Source: Paracoccaceae bacterium (lineage in GTDB: Bacteria > Pseudomonadota > Alphaproteobacteria > Rhodobacterales > Rhodobacteraceae). Taken from it: 64,000 nt of DNA. A model generated the notes under the pieces. That model did no database searches, was not told the DNA's origin, and worked only from the letters and a program-made list of their open reading frames with translations. Positions 7,697-16,163 of this stretch are shown one piece after another. The stretch covers positions 62,001-126,000 of the forward strand of contig CANNIA010000006.1 in the NCBI GenBank assembly GCA_947504705.1, given 5' to 3'. Numbering within the stretch: position 1 is the stretch's first letter; each line of letters opens with the position of its first letter. The translations under genes were made by a program, and so were the position numbers.

Positions 7697-9025
7697 TCAG
7701 AACACGACCACGGCCGGGTCAAGTACATTCGCCCCACCAACCGGACGAACTCCATCACTTGGGGTCCAAGGATCAAGCCGCAGATGCCGGGTTGCCCCGC
7801 CCGGAGCCTCAACCAGGATCAGTGCCGGTTCGGTCAGCTCAAAGCTGGCAAGGTCAACCTCTGCCCCGTTCACCATCAGGATACGGTCCCCCTTTGCCAG
7901 CCCCGCATCCGCCGCAGGGGAGTTCGACGTCAGGTCCGTTACCGCGCCGGTTTCGTCCAGAACAATGCCCAGCGCGGCAAGACTGTAGGACTTCACCATC
8001 GCCGGGGCAGCACTGCTGCCAATCTCGCGCAGCGCAGTCCCGCCTTCATTCTCCAGCGAGGCGAGACTCAGCGTAACCTCAACGCTTTCCAGCTGACGCA
8101 GGATGTCCAAGGTCACCTCGCCCGCCTCGAGTGCGCCTTCGACGGCAAAGGCCAGATCGCCCGCCTCAGTCAAAGTCGCCCCGTTCACGCCGGTGATGAT
8201 GTCGCCGGCCTTCAAACCCGACGCTTCGGCAAGGCCCTTCCGGCCCACCGCATCAATCAACATTCCTCCCGGTTCAACCCCCAGCGCCTCGGCGACCTTA
8301 AGGCCCACCGCACGAGCAGACAGGCCAAGGTGCGGATAGGGGGCAAGGGTTTCGTCGATCAGCCCGGTGACAATCCGGTCAAGGTCTGCAGCAGAAATCG
8401 CATAGGCGATGCCGACGAACATCCGGCTGCCATCGGCAATCTGGCTGTTCATGCCCAGAAGCTGACCTTCGGCGTCCACCAGCGGTCCGCCCGAGGACCC
8501 CGGATTAACCGCCGCGTCATGCTGCAACAGCATCATCGGCACGGTGATATCAACCTGCCGTTCTGTGGCCGAAATCAGCCCCTCGGTCAGGGTGAACTCC
8601 ACGCCAAGAGGCGCACCAAGGGCAAAGACTTCGTCGCCCAGTTCGGGTGCTGCATCCGCCAACATCAGCCCTTCGCGACCCGAAGCGATAGAGATCACTG
8701 CCACATCGCGCACCGGATCGCTGGCGATCACCAGCGCGGTTTCCTCAACCCCGTTGCGGTCGATAAGTCGCACTTCCTCCGCTTCGCCCACCACATGGGC
8801 ATTCGTCACCGCAACCGTGCCATCGGCCCAGATAAAGGCGGACCCCAGGAACCGGTCTTCCCCATCGGCGCTGCGCACCGTGAAGACCTTGTCCATCGCC
8901 GCGTCCAATGGCGATGCCGTCGCCGAGCTGACCACCAGCGCAAGCAAAAGAACCAGAAAGGATGCTAGCACATCCTCGATACGGGGAAGCCAGCGCGAAA
9001 CCGTCTTGTAAGCCTTGAACCGCAT
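7697..9025 (-). CDS. HtrA/DegP-like serine protease with two PDZ domains
   Basis: 442 aa. A long N-terminal stretch and a hydrophobic segment (about 20-37, ending ATA-S) act as a signal peptide or membrane anchor. The trypsin_2 domain has His77 (VTNAHVVG), Asp107 (VRDVAVISI) and Ser178 (NPGSSGGPL). PDZ1 spans roughly 260-335 and PDZ2 roughly 355-430 (AADAGLAKGDRILMVNG). The start at 9025 is set by AGGAGG 5 nt upstream; longer frames have no such signal. It is the first gene of a minus-strand operon with the response regulator (9 bp), kinase and patatin. Operator copy 3 lies about 60 nt upstream. HtrA proteases degrade or sense misfolded envelope proteins; pairing with a dedicated two-component system supports an envelope-stress role. 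Confidence 0.9.
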   Translation of the reverse strand: MRFKAYKTVSRWLPRIEDVLASFLVLLLALVVSSATASPLDAAMDKVFTVRSADGEDRFLGSAFIWADGTVAVTNAHVVGEAEEVRLIDRNGVEETALVIASDPVRDVAVISIASGREGLMLADAAPELGDEVFALGAPLGVEFTLTEGLISATERQVDITVPMMLLQHDAAVNPGSSGGPLVDAEGQLLGMNSQIADGSRMFVGIAYAISAADLDRIVTGLIDETLAPYPHLGLSARAVGLKVAEALGVEPGGMLIDAVGRKGLAEASGLKAGDIITGVNGATLTEAGDLAFAVEGALEAGEVTLDILRQLESVEVTLSLASLENEGGTALREIGSSAAPAMVKSYSLAALGIVLDETGAVTDLTSNSPAADAGLAKGDRILMVNGAEVDLASFELTEPALILVEAPGGATRHLRLDPWTPSDGVRPVGGANVLDPAVVVF

Positions 9026-9085
9026 CGCGGCCTCCTTTTTCTGCCTCAATGCCGGTTTGCTAGCAGGCCGGGCGAACAAGGGCAC

Positions 9086-9102
9086 ATGACAAAGGCCGTC
9101 AT
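9086..9102. promoter_or_regulatory. Operator copy 3, ATGAC-N7-GTCAT palindrome in divergent promoter
   Basis: The 17-mer ATGACAAAGGCCGTCAT lies between the divergent HtrA-like gene (start 9025) and the secreted protein gene (start 9176). Read on the minus strand it is ATGACGGCCTTTGTCAT, two spacer bases different from copy 1. A single site here could control both the regulatory/protease operon and the plus-strand caspase operon, making the system autoregulated (inference). Confidence 0.65.
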
Positions 9103-9175
9103 GAAGAAATCGTGCATTTACAGGCAGGAAGCCACACAGCATGTTCAATGCAATCGCCGCAACCCCGGGGTCCCC

Positions 9176-9796
9176 ATGCGCCGTCTTCTTCTTGCTTCCG
9201 CCCTAGTTGCCGTGGCTCTTCCGGCCTTGGCCGAACCGGGCACCCCGGTGCAGCTGGCCGAGCTTTCGGCCCGGCTATACGCGACTGGCATTGCACAGGG
9301 CGATCCGCTGCTCGCGCTGTCAGCCGCCCGGCTTCGGAAGGAAATCGCCCCCGAACTTACCGACCGCTCAGCCACCGACGGCACGGCAGGCACAGCCGCG
9401 CCCCTGACCTGGGAAGAGATGCTGGCCAGCGCCGAAACCCTTGCCGGGGACGACGCCGACCTTCTGGGCCTGATCGCCGATGCGCGGGATGAAACGACCA
9501 AGGGTGTCGCCTCTGGCCCGGTCTACAACATCGGCACGCTGGCGAATGGCGGCGCCGACACCTATCCGCCCATCACCTTCCGCGCCGGGGAATATGCCGA
9601 GGTCTATGTCGAGGCGAAAACCACCGCCGACCTGAATCTGACCGTGATGGACGCCGAGGGCAGGCTGGTCTGCTCCGACACCGATATCTCCTCAATCGCC
9701 TATTGCGGCTGGACCCCGGCCGAGGCGGGGAGCTTTACACTCAAGATCGACAACAAGGGCCCGGTCGCTTCGGACTATGCCCTGATGACGAATTGA
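9176..9796 (+). CDS. Secreted protein with C-terminal PPC-like beta domain, paralog of the 167 gene
   Basis: 206 aa. Signal peptide MRRLLLASALVAVALPALA. It keeps the family blocks: ARLYATGIAQGDPLLALSAARL near the N-terminus, ETLAGDDADLLGLIADARDE in the middle, and a C-terminal domain (about 130-206) with TADLNLTVMDAEGRLVC and a second Cys in AYCGW. The Ala/Pro-rich linker of the 167 protein is absent, so it is shorter. The frame is open back to 9086, but the signal peptide fixes the start at 9176; no strong ribosome binding site is visible. It is 11 bp upstream of the second caspase-like gene, so the two form an operon under operator copy 3. A role as partner or inhibitor of the caspase is possible but unproven. 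Confidence 0.75.
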   Translation: MRRLLLASALVAVALPALAEPGTPVQLAELSARLYATGIAQGDPLLALSAARLRKEIAPELTDRSATDGTAGTAAPLTWEEMLASAETLAGDDADLLGLIADARDETTKGVASGPVYNIGTLANGGADTYPPITFRAGEYAEVYVEAKTTADLNLTVMDAEGRLVCSDTDISSIAYCGWTPAEAGSFTLKIDNKGPVASDYALMTN

Positions 9797-9807
9797 AGGG
9801 GGCAAAG

Positions 9808-11889
9808 ATGCTGCGCAAACTTCTGTCCACGGCACTGGTTGCGCTACCTGCTTTGCTTGCGACGCCCAGCTTGGCACGGGAAAACTATGCTCTCCTGATC
9901 GGGGTGAACGACTATCCCAGCCTTGAGGAACGCTGGTGGCTAAAAGGCCCCGGCAATGATGTGGCCCTCGTCGCGCAATACCTGACGACCGAAGCGCCGG
10001 TGCCCTTCCTGCCCGAACATGTGACCGTGCTGTCTGACGGGGTCGAAGGGGCCAAGGACCCGACCCTTGCCGCGATCCGCACCGCCTTTGCCGACCTGAC
10101 CGCCGAAGTGCAGCCCGGCGATTTCGTCTATCTGCATTTCTCGGGCCACGGCTCACAGTCCCCCGCGCTGGACCCCTCGACCGAACTTGACGGGCTGGAT
10201 GAGATTTTCCTGCCGCGCGACATTGGCGCGTGGTCGGACAAGGCAGGCACGGTGGAAAACAGCCTTGTCGACGACGAAATCGGCCAGATGATTGACGGAT
10301 TGCGCGCCAAGGGCGGGAATGTCTGGGCGGTCTTCGACAGCTGCCACTCTGGCACCGCGACCCGCTCGGTCGAGCTTGCCGACGATGACGTATTGATGCG
10401 TCAGGTTCCACCCGATGCGCTGGGGATCGACCCCGACATGATGGAAGAAACCGCCAGCCGATCCATCGGCGATCCGGAGGCTCAGGCCGAAGCGCCCTTC
10501 GACGGGGCCACCGAGGACGGCAGTTTCGTCGCCTTCTTCGCCGCCCAGACGACCGAGGTCACGCCCGAAAAGAAGCTGCCCCGCGGCAAGCCCGACCGCA
10601 AACCGCAAGGCGTCTTCACCTATACGCTGATGGAGGTGTTGGCCGAATACCCCGGCGCCACCTATGGCCAGATCGGGCAGGAAGTGCTGCGCCTCTACTC
10701 GGTCAAGAACCTCGCCCGTTCGACCCCCCTGTTCGAAGGCGATCTGGATCAGGTGGTCTTTTCCGGCGAAGGCGGGACCCGAGTCAGCCAGTGGCAGGCC
10801 GAGGTCACCGATACCGGCCTGACCATCCCCGCAGGCACCCTGCATGGGCTCTCGGAAGGGGCCGTTCTGGCCGTCATGCGCAGCGCCGCCGATGCCGATT
10901 CCGCAGCCCTTGGCTATGTGCAACTGGTGTCTGTCGGCACGTTCTCTTCCGCCGCACAGCCGATTGAGAAGGACGGCAAGGCCCTGCCTGCCGAGCTTCC
11001 AAAGGCCGTGACCCTGCGCAAGCTTGACGATGCCCTGGATTTCACCCTGACCGTCGCCCTGCCCCCAGTAGGTTCTGCCCCCGCCGACGCGCTGGCGGCT
11101 GCCTTCGACGAGCTGGCCGACCTTTCCGGTCCGCGCCTGAACTTCGTCAAGTCGGATCAGGACGCCGACCTGCATCTTGCCGTCCTCCCAGACAGCGACC
11201 GCCCCGATGCACTTTGGGTCCTGCCCTCAACAGGCCTTTCCGAAACCCTGTCTGCCACCCCCTCGGTCTCAACCGCCGACAAGGACCCGACCGAATTGGC
11301 CGAAGCTCTGTCCGACACCCTGACCAAGATCGCCCGCGCGCAGAACCTGTTGAAACTCGGCGCAGCGGTCGGGTCCGAAAGCCTTGACGTTGATGTCGCG
11401 ATACAGACCCGGAACGGCCCGGACGAAGAGCTACGTGAGCTTCCCTTCCTGCCGGTACCAACCCTTGTGCCCGATGACGAGGTCCATGTGCTTGCCCGCA
11501 ACAACACCGATGGTCCGGTCGACGTGAACGTCCTTTATGTCAGCGCGGATTGGTCGATCAGCCACTGGTTCTCGGGCCGCCTGCAACCGGGGGACGAACT
11601 GGAACAGGGGCTCTTCAAGATCACCGACGACGTGCTGGGGCAAGAACGGATGCTGGTGATCCTGACCCCTGCCAAGTCGCATAGCCCGGTGGAAGACCTC
11701 AGCTATCTGGCGCAAGACGCCGTTGACCCCACACGCGGCATTGGCGGGTCAGCCTTCGACGAAGCCCTGACCGAAGCAGGCTTTGGCGAAACCACCCGCG
11801 GCGCCATCGGCCTGACTCCAGCAGGTAAAGACAGCGGGCCGGGACCTGCGATCCTCCAGCTTGAAGTGCGCACTGTCGCCGGGGATTGA
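9808..11889 (+). CDS. Second secreted metacaspase-like cysteine protease (C14) with DUF4384-like C-terminus
   Basis: 693 aa. Signal peptide (about 1-23, PSLA-R), then a caspase domain with His114 in LHFSGHGSQ and Cys179 in VFDSCHSGT. The stretch DPSTELDGLDEIFLPRD corresponds to the acidic pocket region of type I metacaspases. The C-terminal half is unrelated to proteases; near 565-620 it has VNVLYVSADWSISHWF followed by GRLQPGDELEQG, matching the DUF4384-like region of the first caspase. GAAGGGGG precedes the ATG by a few bases. It follows the small secreted protein by 11 bp and is convergent with an MFS gene. The two caspases share only the motif regions and general layout, so they are old paralogs rather than a recent duplication. 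Confidence 0.88.
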   Translation: MLRKLLSTALVALPALLATPSLARENYALLIGVNDYPSLEERWWLKGPGNDVALVAQYLTTEAPVPFLPEHVTVLSDGVEGAKDPTLAAIRTAFADLTAEVQPGDFVYLHFSGHGSQSPALDPSTELDGLDEIFLPRDIGAWSDKAGTVENSLVDDEIGQMIDGLRAKGGNVWAVFDSCHSGTATRSVELADDDVLMRQVPPDALGIDPDMMEETASRSIGDPEAQAEAPFDGATEDGSFVAFFAAQTTEVTPEKKLPRGKPDRKPQGVFTYTLMEVLAEYPGATYGQIGQEVLRLYSVKNLARSTPLFEGDLDQVVFSGEGGTRVSQWQAEVTDTGLTIPAGTLHGLSEGAVLAVMRSAADADSAALGYVQLVSVGTFSSAAQPIEKDGKALPAELPKAVTLRKLDDALDFTLTVALPPVGSAPADALAAAFDELADLSGPRLNFVKSDQDADLHLAVLPDSDRPDALWVLPSTGLSETLSATPSVSTADKDPTELAEALSDTLTKIARAQNLLKLGAAVGSESLDVDVAIQTRNGPDEELRELPFLPVPTLVPDDEVHVLARNNTDGPVDVNVLYVSADWSISHWFSGRLQPGDELEQGLFKITDDVLGQERMLVILTPAKSHSPVEDLSYLAQDAVDPTRGIGGSAFDEALTEAGFGETTRGAIGLTPAGKDSGPGPAILQLEVRTVAGD

Positions 11890-11899
11890 CCCCGGCGAC
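11875..11899. terminator. Hairpin overlapping the caspase stop codon
   Basis: A perfect 10-bp stem, GTCGCCGGGG with CCCCGGCGAC around a 5-nt loop, contains the TGA stop of the caspase gene in its loop. It lies between convergent genes. No clear T-run follows, so it may act as an RNA-stabilising or weak bidirectional terminator element. Confidence 0.5.
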
Positions 11900-11913
11900 G
11901 ATCTTCAACCCGA

Positions 11914-13149
11914 TCAGGCAGGCTGCACCTGCATTGGTCGCTCGTGGATCGGCAGATGCACCAGCGCCGAGAATGCTCCGACACCAACCCCGATCCACCA
12001 GACCAGCGTATAGCTGCCGTTCAGGTCATACATCCTCCCGCCCAGCCAGACGCCAAGGAACCCGCCGATCTGGTGGCTTAGGAACACCACTCCGTAAAGC
12101 GTGCCCATATAGCGGATGCCGTAGATATGGGCGACCAACCCGCTGGTCAGGGGCACGGTCGCCAGCCAAAGCGATCCCATGACAGCCGAGAAGATCAACA
12201 CCGAAGCCGGGCTGATCGGCACCATGATGAAGGCCGCCGCCGCGATGGTCCGCCCGACATAGATCCCGAACAGAAGGTATTTCTTGGGGAAGCGCTTGCC
12301 CAGATACCCGGCTGACAAGGTTCCCATGATGTTGAAAAGCCCGATCACAGCGATTGCCACCGCCCCAAGCCGGGTTGTGGTGGTGATCCCAAGTCCTGCC
12401 AGCATCCCACCCGCATCGATGGGCGAACAAAGCTCTGCCACGAAGGCAGGGAAATGCGCGGTGATGAAGGCAAGCTGATAGCCGCAGGAAAAGAAGCCAA
12501 GAAAGATCAGCGTGTAGCTTGGGTCCTTGAAAGCCCGGATCAGAACCGTGCCCATGCTCTCTTCAAGCTCGGCCCTTGTGGCAAGCCTTGGGCTGCGCAG
12601 GAATGGCAGCGCGAACAGCGTCACAAGGATGACCACCGAAAAGATCACGAAGACGGTCTGCCAAGGAAAGCTTTGCAGCAAAATCTCCGCCGTAGGTGCC
12701 CCGATCACCTGCCCCGCCGAACCTGCCGCCGTCGCGATCCCCAAAGCCATCGACCGGTTCTCGGCACTCACCGCCCGCCCGACAATCGCCAACACAACGC
12801 CAAACCCGGTGCCCGCAATGCCAAAGCCGACCAGCACCGCCACCATCTGCTGCTGCCCGGGCGTGACCGCCTGCGCCGTCAGAAGAAGCCCTGCCGAATA
12901 AAGCAGCGCCCCCGCGAAGATCGCCTTGCGGTCGCCAAACTTTTCCGCCAGCGCACCAAAGATCGGCTGCCCGATCCCCCAGGCCAGGTTCTGGATCGCG
13001 ATGGCCAACGAAAACTCCGCCCGCGGCCAGCCGAATTCGGCAGCAATCGGGATCTGGAACACGCCAAAGCTGGCCCGGATCGCAAAGGAAATCATCAAGA
13101 CCGCACATCCGGCAATCAGGATTGGGGTGACAAGGGGGGCTTTGGTCAT
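11914..13149 (-). CDS. MFS transporter
   Basis: 411 aa with about 12 predicted membrane segments. It opens with TPILIAGCAVLMISFAIRAS and carries GALAEKFGDRKA, the loop 2-3 motif typical of the major facilitator superfamily. The general type resembles oxalate/formate or monocarboxylate-like MFS carriers, but the substrate cannot be read from the sequence. ATG at 13149 is chosen because GGAGAC sits just upstream and the protein then begins a few residues before TM1; the frame stays open to 13254. It is divergent from the GH13 gene and convergent with the caspase operon, with no sign of being part of the protease locus. Confidence 0.85.
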   Translation of the reverse strand: MTKAPLVTPILIAGCAVLMISFAIRASFGVFQIPIAAEFGWPRAEFSLAIAIQNLAWGIGQPIFGALAEKFGDRKAIFAGALLYSAGLLLTAQAVTPGQQQMVAVLVGFGIAGTGFGVVLAIVGRAVSAENRSMALGIATAAGSAGQVIGAPTAEILLQSFPWQTVFVIFSVVILVTLFALPFLRSPRLATRAELEESMGTVLIRAFKDPSYTLIFLGFFSCGYQLAFITAHFPAFVAELCSPIDAGGMLAGLGITTTTRLGAVAIAVIGLFNIMGTLSAGYLGKRFPKKYLLFGIYVGRTIAAAAFIMVPISPASVLIFSAVMGSLWLATVPLTSGLVAHIYGIRYMGTLYGVVFLSHQIGGFLGVWLGGRMYDLNGSYTLVWWIGVGVGAFSALVHLPIHERPMQVQPA

Positions 13150-13333
13150 GGCGGTCTCCACTGGACGCGCCGACCCTGCTGCAGGGGCCAATGTGCCGTC
13201 AACGACGACATTGTGACGGTTACAGGCTTTGCTTCGGGCCTTTGCCCGCATCAAGACGCCGTGCCGTGATGATTTGGACTTCTGTTAGCGCAATCGAAAG
13301 GGTATGCGCGCTTTAGGCAAGACGGAGGCCCTG

Positions 13334-14971
13334 ATGTCCGATTGGTGGCGCGGAGCGGTGACCTATCAGGTCTATCCCCGGTCGTTTCAGGATTCCGATG
13401 GCGATGGCGTCGGCGACCTGCAAGGCATCACCAGCCGCCTGCCCTATCTGGCCGATCTTGGCGTCGACGCGATCTGGTTGTCGCCTTTCTTCAAAAGCCC
13501 GATGAAAGACATGGGCTATGACGTCAGCGACTATTGCGACGTCGACCCGGTCTTCGGCACGCTGGCCGATTTCGACACCCTGATCGCCCACGCCCACGAA
13601 CTGGGTCTCAAGGTGATCATCGACCAAGTCCTCAGCCATACCTCCGATCAGCACCCCGCCTTTGCCGAAAGCCGCGACAGCCGCGACAATCCCAAGGCCG
13701 ACTGGTATGTCTGGGCCGATCCCCTGCCGGATGGGTCACCGCCCTCTAACTGGCTTTCCGTCTTTGGCGGCTCCGCCTGGGCCTGGGACGCGCGCCGCAA
13801 GCAGTATTACCTGCACAATTTCCTGACCAGCCAGCCCGACCTGAACTTCCATAACCCGGAAGTCCAAGACTGGGCGCTCGGCTGCATGCGCTTCTGGCTG
13901 GATCGGGGGGTCGACGGGTTCCGCTTTGATACGGTCAACTACTACTTCCACGACCGAAAATTCCGCAGTAACCCCGCCGACCAACGCCCGAAAGAAGTGG
14001 CCGAGGCCAACCCCTACGGCATGCAGCTGCACCTGCATGACAAGAACCAGCCCGAGAACCCGGACTGGCTGGCCCGGATCAGGGGCCTTCTGGACGAATA
14101 CGACGCGACCAGCGTGGGCGAGGTTGGGGACGGCCACTTTGCGATCCGGTTGATGGGGGAATACACCGCGTCGGGGCGGCTCCACCAATGCTACAGTTTC
14201 GAGCTGATGGGCTGGGACTATACCCCCGCGCTTTTCCGCGACCGGATCGAAGGCTTCTTTGCCGGTGCCCCCAAGGGCTGGCCGATGTGGGCGCTCTCGA
14301 ACCACGACGTCCCGCGCCATCTGACCCGCTGGGCGAAGCCGGGCGAGGACAGTGACGCGCTGGCAAAGCAGGCGGCATCGCTCCTTTTGTCCCTCGAAGG
14401 CTCGATCTGCCTGTGGGAGGGTGAGGAGCTTGGCCAGACCGATACCGAACTCGCGCTTGAGGAACTTACCGATCCGCAAGGCATCGCCTTTTGGCCCGAA
14501 CCCGTGGGCCGCGACAATCCCCGCACGCCGATGGTCTGGGATGCTTCGCCAAATGGCGGGTTCACGACGGGAACGCCCTGGCTACCGGTCAAGCCCGAAC
14601 AGGCCGCCCGCCATGTGGCAGGGCAGGACGGGCAAGCGGGATCGGTGCTGGAACATTACCGCGCGATGCTGGCCTTCCGCCGCGCAGAACCAGCACTGCG
14701 CACCGGGCGCACCCGTTTTCTTGACCTTGCAGCAGGGATCCTGGCCTTGACCCGGGGCAATGGGGAAGACGGGCTGCTTTGCCTCTTAAATCTCTCCCCT
14801 ACTGATCAGGCGTTTCCCGTCAAGGGAAGCGCCGAACTTGCCGGCCCTTCGATCGGTGGAAGCCTTGGCAAAGGTCGGCTGATCCTTGCCCCGCATGCCG
14901 CAGTCTTCCTGCGAACGGATGGGGCCTTCCTTGACAGCCTGACAGGCAAGGCGCATATCCGACAGGAATAG
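13334..14971 (+). CDS. GH13 alpha-glucosidase (oligo-1,6-glucosidase type)
   Basis: 545 aa. It hydrolyses terminal alpha-glucosidic bonds in small glucosides in the cytoplasm; there is no signal peptide. It begins WWRGAVTYQVYPRSFQDSDG, the usual opening of this group. The GH13 catalytic residues are visible: nucleophile Asp199 in DGFRFDTVNY, acid/base Glu263 in GEVGD, and transition-state Asp325 in SNHDVPRH. GGAGG precedes the ATG at 13334. Homologs usually sit in alpha-glucoside ABC transport operons; here it stands alone, divergent from an MFS carrier that might supply substrate (inference). Confidence 0.93.
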   Translation: MSDWWRGAVTYQVYPRSFQDSDGDGVGDLQGITSRLPYLADLGVDAIWLSPFFKSPMKDMGYDVSDYCDVDPVFGTLADFDTLIAHAHELGLKVIIDQVLSHTSDQHPAFAESRDSRDNPKADWYVWADPLPDGSPPSNWLSVFGGSAWAWDARRKQYYLHNFLTSQPDLNFHNPEVQDWALGCMRFWLDRGVDGFRFDTVNYYFHDRKFRSNPADQRPKEVAEANPYGMQLHLHDKNQPENPDWLARIRGLLDEYDATSVGEVGDGHFAIRLMGEYTASGRLHQCYSFELMGWDYTPALFRDRIEGFFAGAPKGWPMWALSNHDVPRHLTRWAKPGEDSDALAKQAASLLLSLEGSICLWEGEELGQTDTELALEELTDPQGIAFWPEPVGRDNPRTPMVWDASPNGGFTTGTPWLPVKPEQAARHVAGQDGQAGSVLEHYRAMLAFRRAEPALRTGRTRFLDLAAGILALTRGNGEDGLLCLLNLSPTDQAFPVKGSAELAGPSIGGSLGKGRLILAPHAAVFLRTDGAFLDSLTGKAHIRQE

Positions 14972-14984
14972 TCGGAGACCCGCC

Positions 14985-15545
14985 ATGTTTATCCAGACCG
15001 AATCCACGCCGAACCCCGCGACGCTGAAATTCCTGCCCGGCCAGACCGTGCTTGAACTTGGCACCGCCGATTTCCCATCTGCTGAGGCGGCGGCGAAATC
15101 GCCCTTGGCCCGTCGCATCTTCGCAGCCGGCGGCGTGACCGGCGTCTTCTTTGGCACGGATTTCGTGACGGTCACCAAGGCCGAAAGCACCGACTGGCCG
15201 CATATCAAGCCGCAGATCCTTGGCGCGATCATGGAGCATTTCCAGTCCGGCCAAGCGGTGATGGAGGGTGAGGCCACCGGTGGTGGCCATGCCGAACACA
15301 CCGGCGAAGACGGCGACATCGTTCGCCAGATCAAGGAACTTCTGGACACCCGCGTCCGCCCCGCCGTGGCGCAGGATGGTGGCGACATCACCTTTCACGG
15401 CTTTGACCGGGGTGTGGTTTATCTGCACATGCAGGGCGCTTGCGCTGGCTGCCCGTCTTCGACCCTGACGCTGAAGATGGGGATCGAAAACCTCTTGCGG
15501 CACTACATCCCCGAAGTGCTGGAAGTCCGCCCGGTCGCCGCCTGA
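14985..15545 (+). CDS. nfuA: Nfu-type iron-sulfur cluster scaffold/carrier protein
   Basis: 186 aa. An N-terminal Nfu_N domain (MFIQTESTPNPATLKFLPG) is followed by a C-terminal NifU-like domain with the cluster-binding motif CAGC in HMQGACAGCPSSTLTLK. Such proteins carry [4Fe-4S] clusters to target enzymes in the cytoplasm. It starts 13 bp after the GH13 stop and is 6 bp before tsaB, so it is probably the first gene of a short housekeeping operon. Confidence 0.93.
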   Translation: MFIQTESTPNPATLKFLPGQTVLELGTADFPSAEAAAKSPLARRIFAAGGVTGVFFGTDFVTVTKAESTDWPHIKPQILGAIMEHFQSGQAVMEGEATGGGHAEHTGEDGDIVRQIKELLDTRVRPAVAQDGGDITFHGFDRGVVYLHMQGACAGCPSSTLTLKMGIENLLRHYIPEVLEVRPVAA

Positions 15546-15551
15546 GCCATC

Positions 15552-16163
15552 GTGCGGCTGCCGGTGCTTGCCTTTGACAGCTCGGCCGCGCACTGCGAGG
15601 CAGCTTTGCTTTTGCAAGACCGCATACTCCTGCGCCACGAGGCGATGGAGAAGGGTCAGGCCGAACGGCTGCTGCCAATGCTGGAGGAGCTGCTTGCCGA
15701 AGCAGGCCTTGGTTGGGGTGAGCTGAAGGCCGTGGCCGTGGGCACCGGCCCCGGCAATTTCACCGGCGTGCGGATTGCTGTTTCAGCGGCGCGTGGCCTT
15801 GCCCTTGGGCTGGGTATTCCGGCAGTTGGCGTTACAAGGCTTGAGGCTTTGGCCCATGGCCTTCCCCGTCCGGTCACTGTGATCGAAGATGCGCGGCGCG
15901 GTGAAGTCTATGTTCAGACCTTTACCAGCGACGCCCCGGGTCCTGCACAGATCCTGGAGGCTGCAACCATCGCAGCACTCACCCCCGCCACCGGATCGGC
16001 GGCTGGACCGGATGCGCTGCCCCCGGCCATGCCCTTGGCCGAAGCAATTGCCCGGATCGGGGCCCTGCGCGCCGCAACGCCCCAGCCCCGGCCCGCCCCC
16101 TTCTACCTGCGTGGGGCCGATGCCGCCCCGCCCTCTGATCCGCCGCCGGTGATCCTGCCGTGA
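15552..16163 (+). CDS. tsaB: tRNA threonylcarbamoyladenosine biosynthesis protein TsaB
   Basis: 203 aa. TsaB is the partner of TsaD in making t6A at position 37 of ANN-decoding tRNAs. It has the ASKHA-type N-terminus LAFDSSAAHCEAALL and the family signature AVGTGPGNFTGVRIAV. The start is GTG at 15552, six bases after nfu. The stop overlaps the rimI start by 4 nt (GTGA). The C-terminal part is Ala/Pro-rich and short, as is common for TsaB. Confidence 0.93.
   Translation: MRLPVLAFDSSAAHCEAALLLQDRILLRHEAMEKGQAERLLPMLEELLAEAGLGWGELKAVAVGTGPGNFTGVRIAVSAARGLALGLGIPAVGVTRLEALAHGLPRPVTVIEDARRGEVYVQTFTSDAPGPAQILEAATIAALTPATGSAAGPDALPPAMPLAEAIARIGALRAATPQPRPAPFYLRGADAAPPSDPPPVILP

Noticed and set aside
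7091-8968. A 625-codon open frame on the plus strand across the response regulator and HtrA-like genes
   Set aside because: It is antisense to two genes with intact motifs and starts inside one of them. Such long antisense frames are normal in DNA of this GC content; its product is rich in His/Arg/Gln with no recognisable domain.
1-11889. Interpreting the caspase locus as a classic cytoplasmic phage-defence system
   Set aside because: Both caspases, the S1A protease and the small proteins have signal peptides and the patatin is a lipoprotein, so they are exported. No nucleotide-signal synthase, NLR-type ATPase or nucleic-acid sensor is present.
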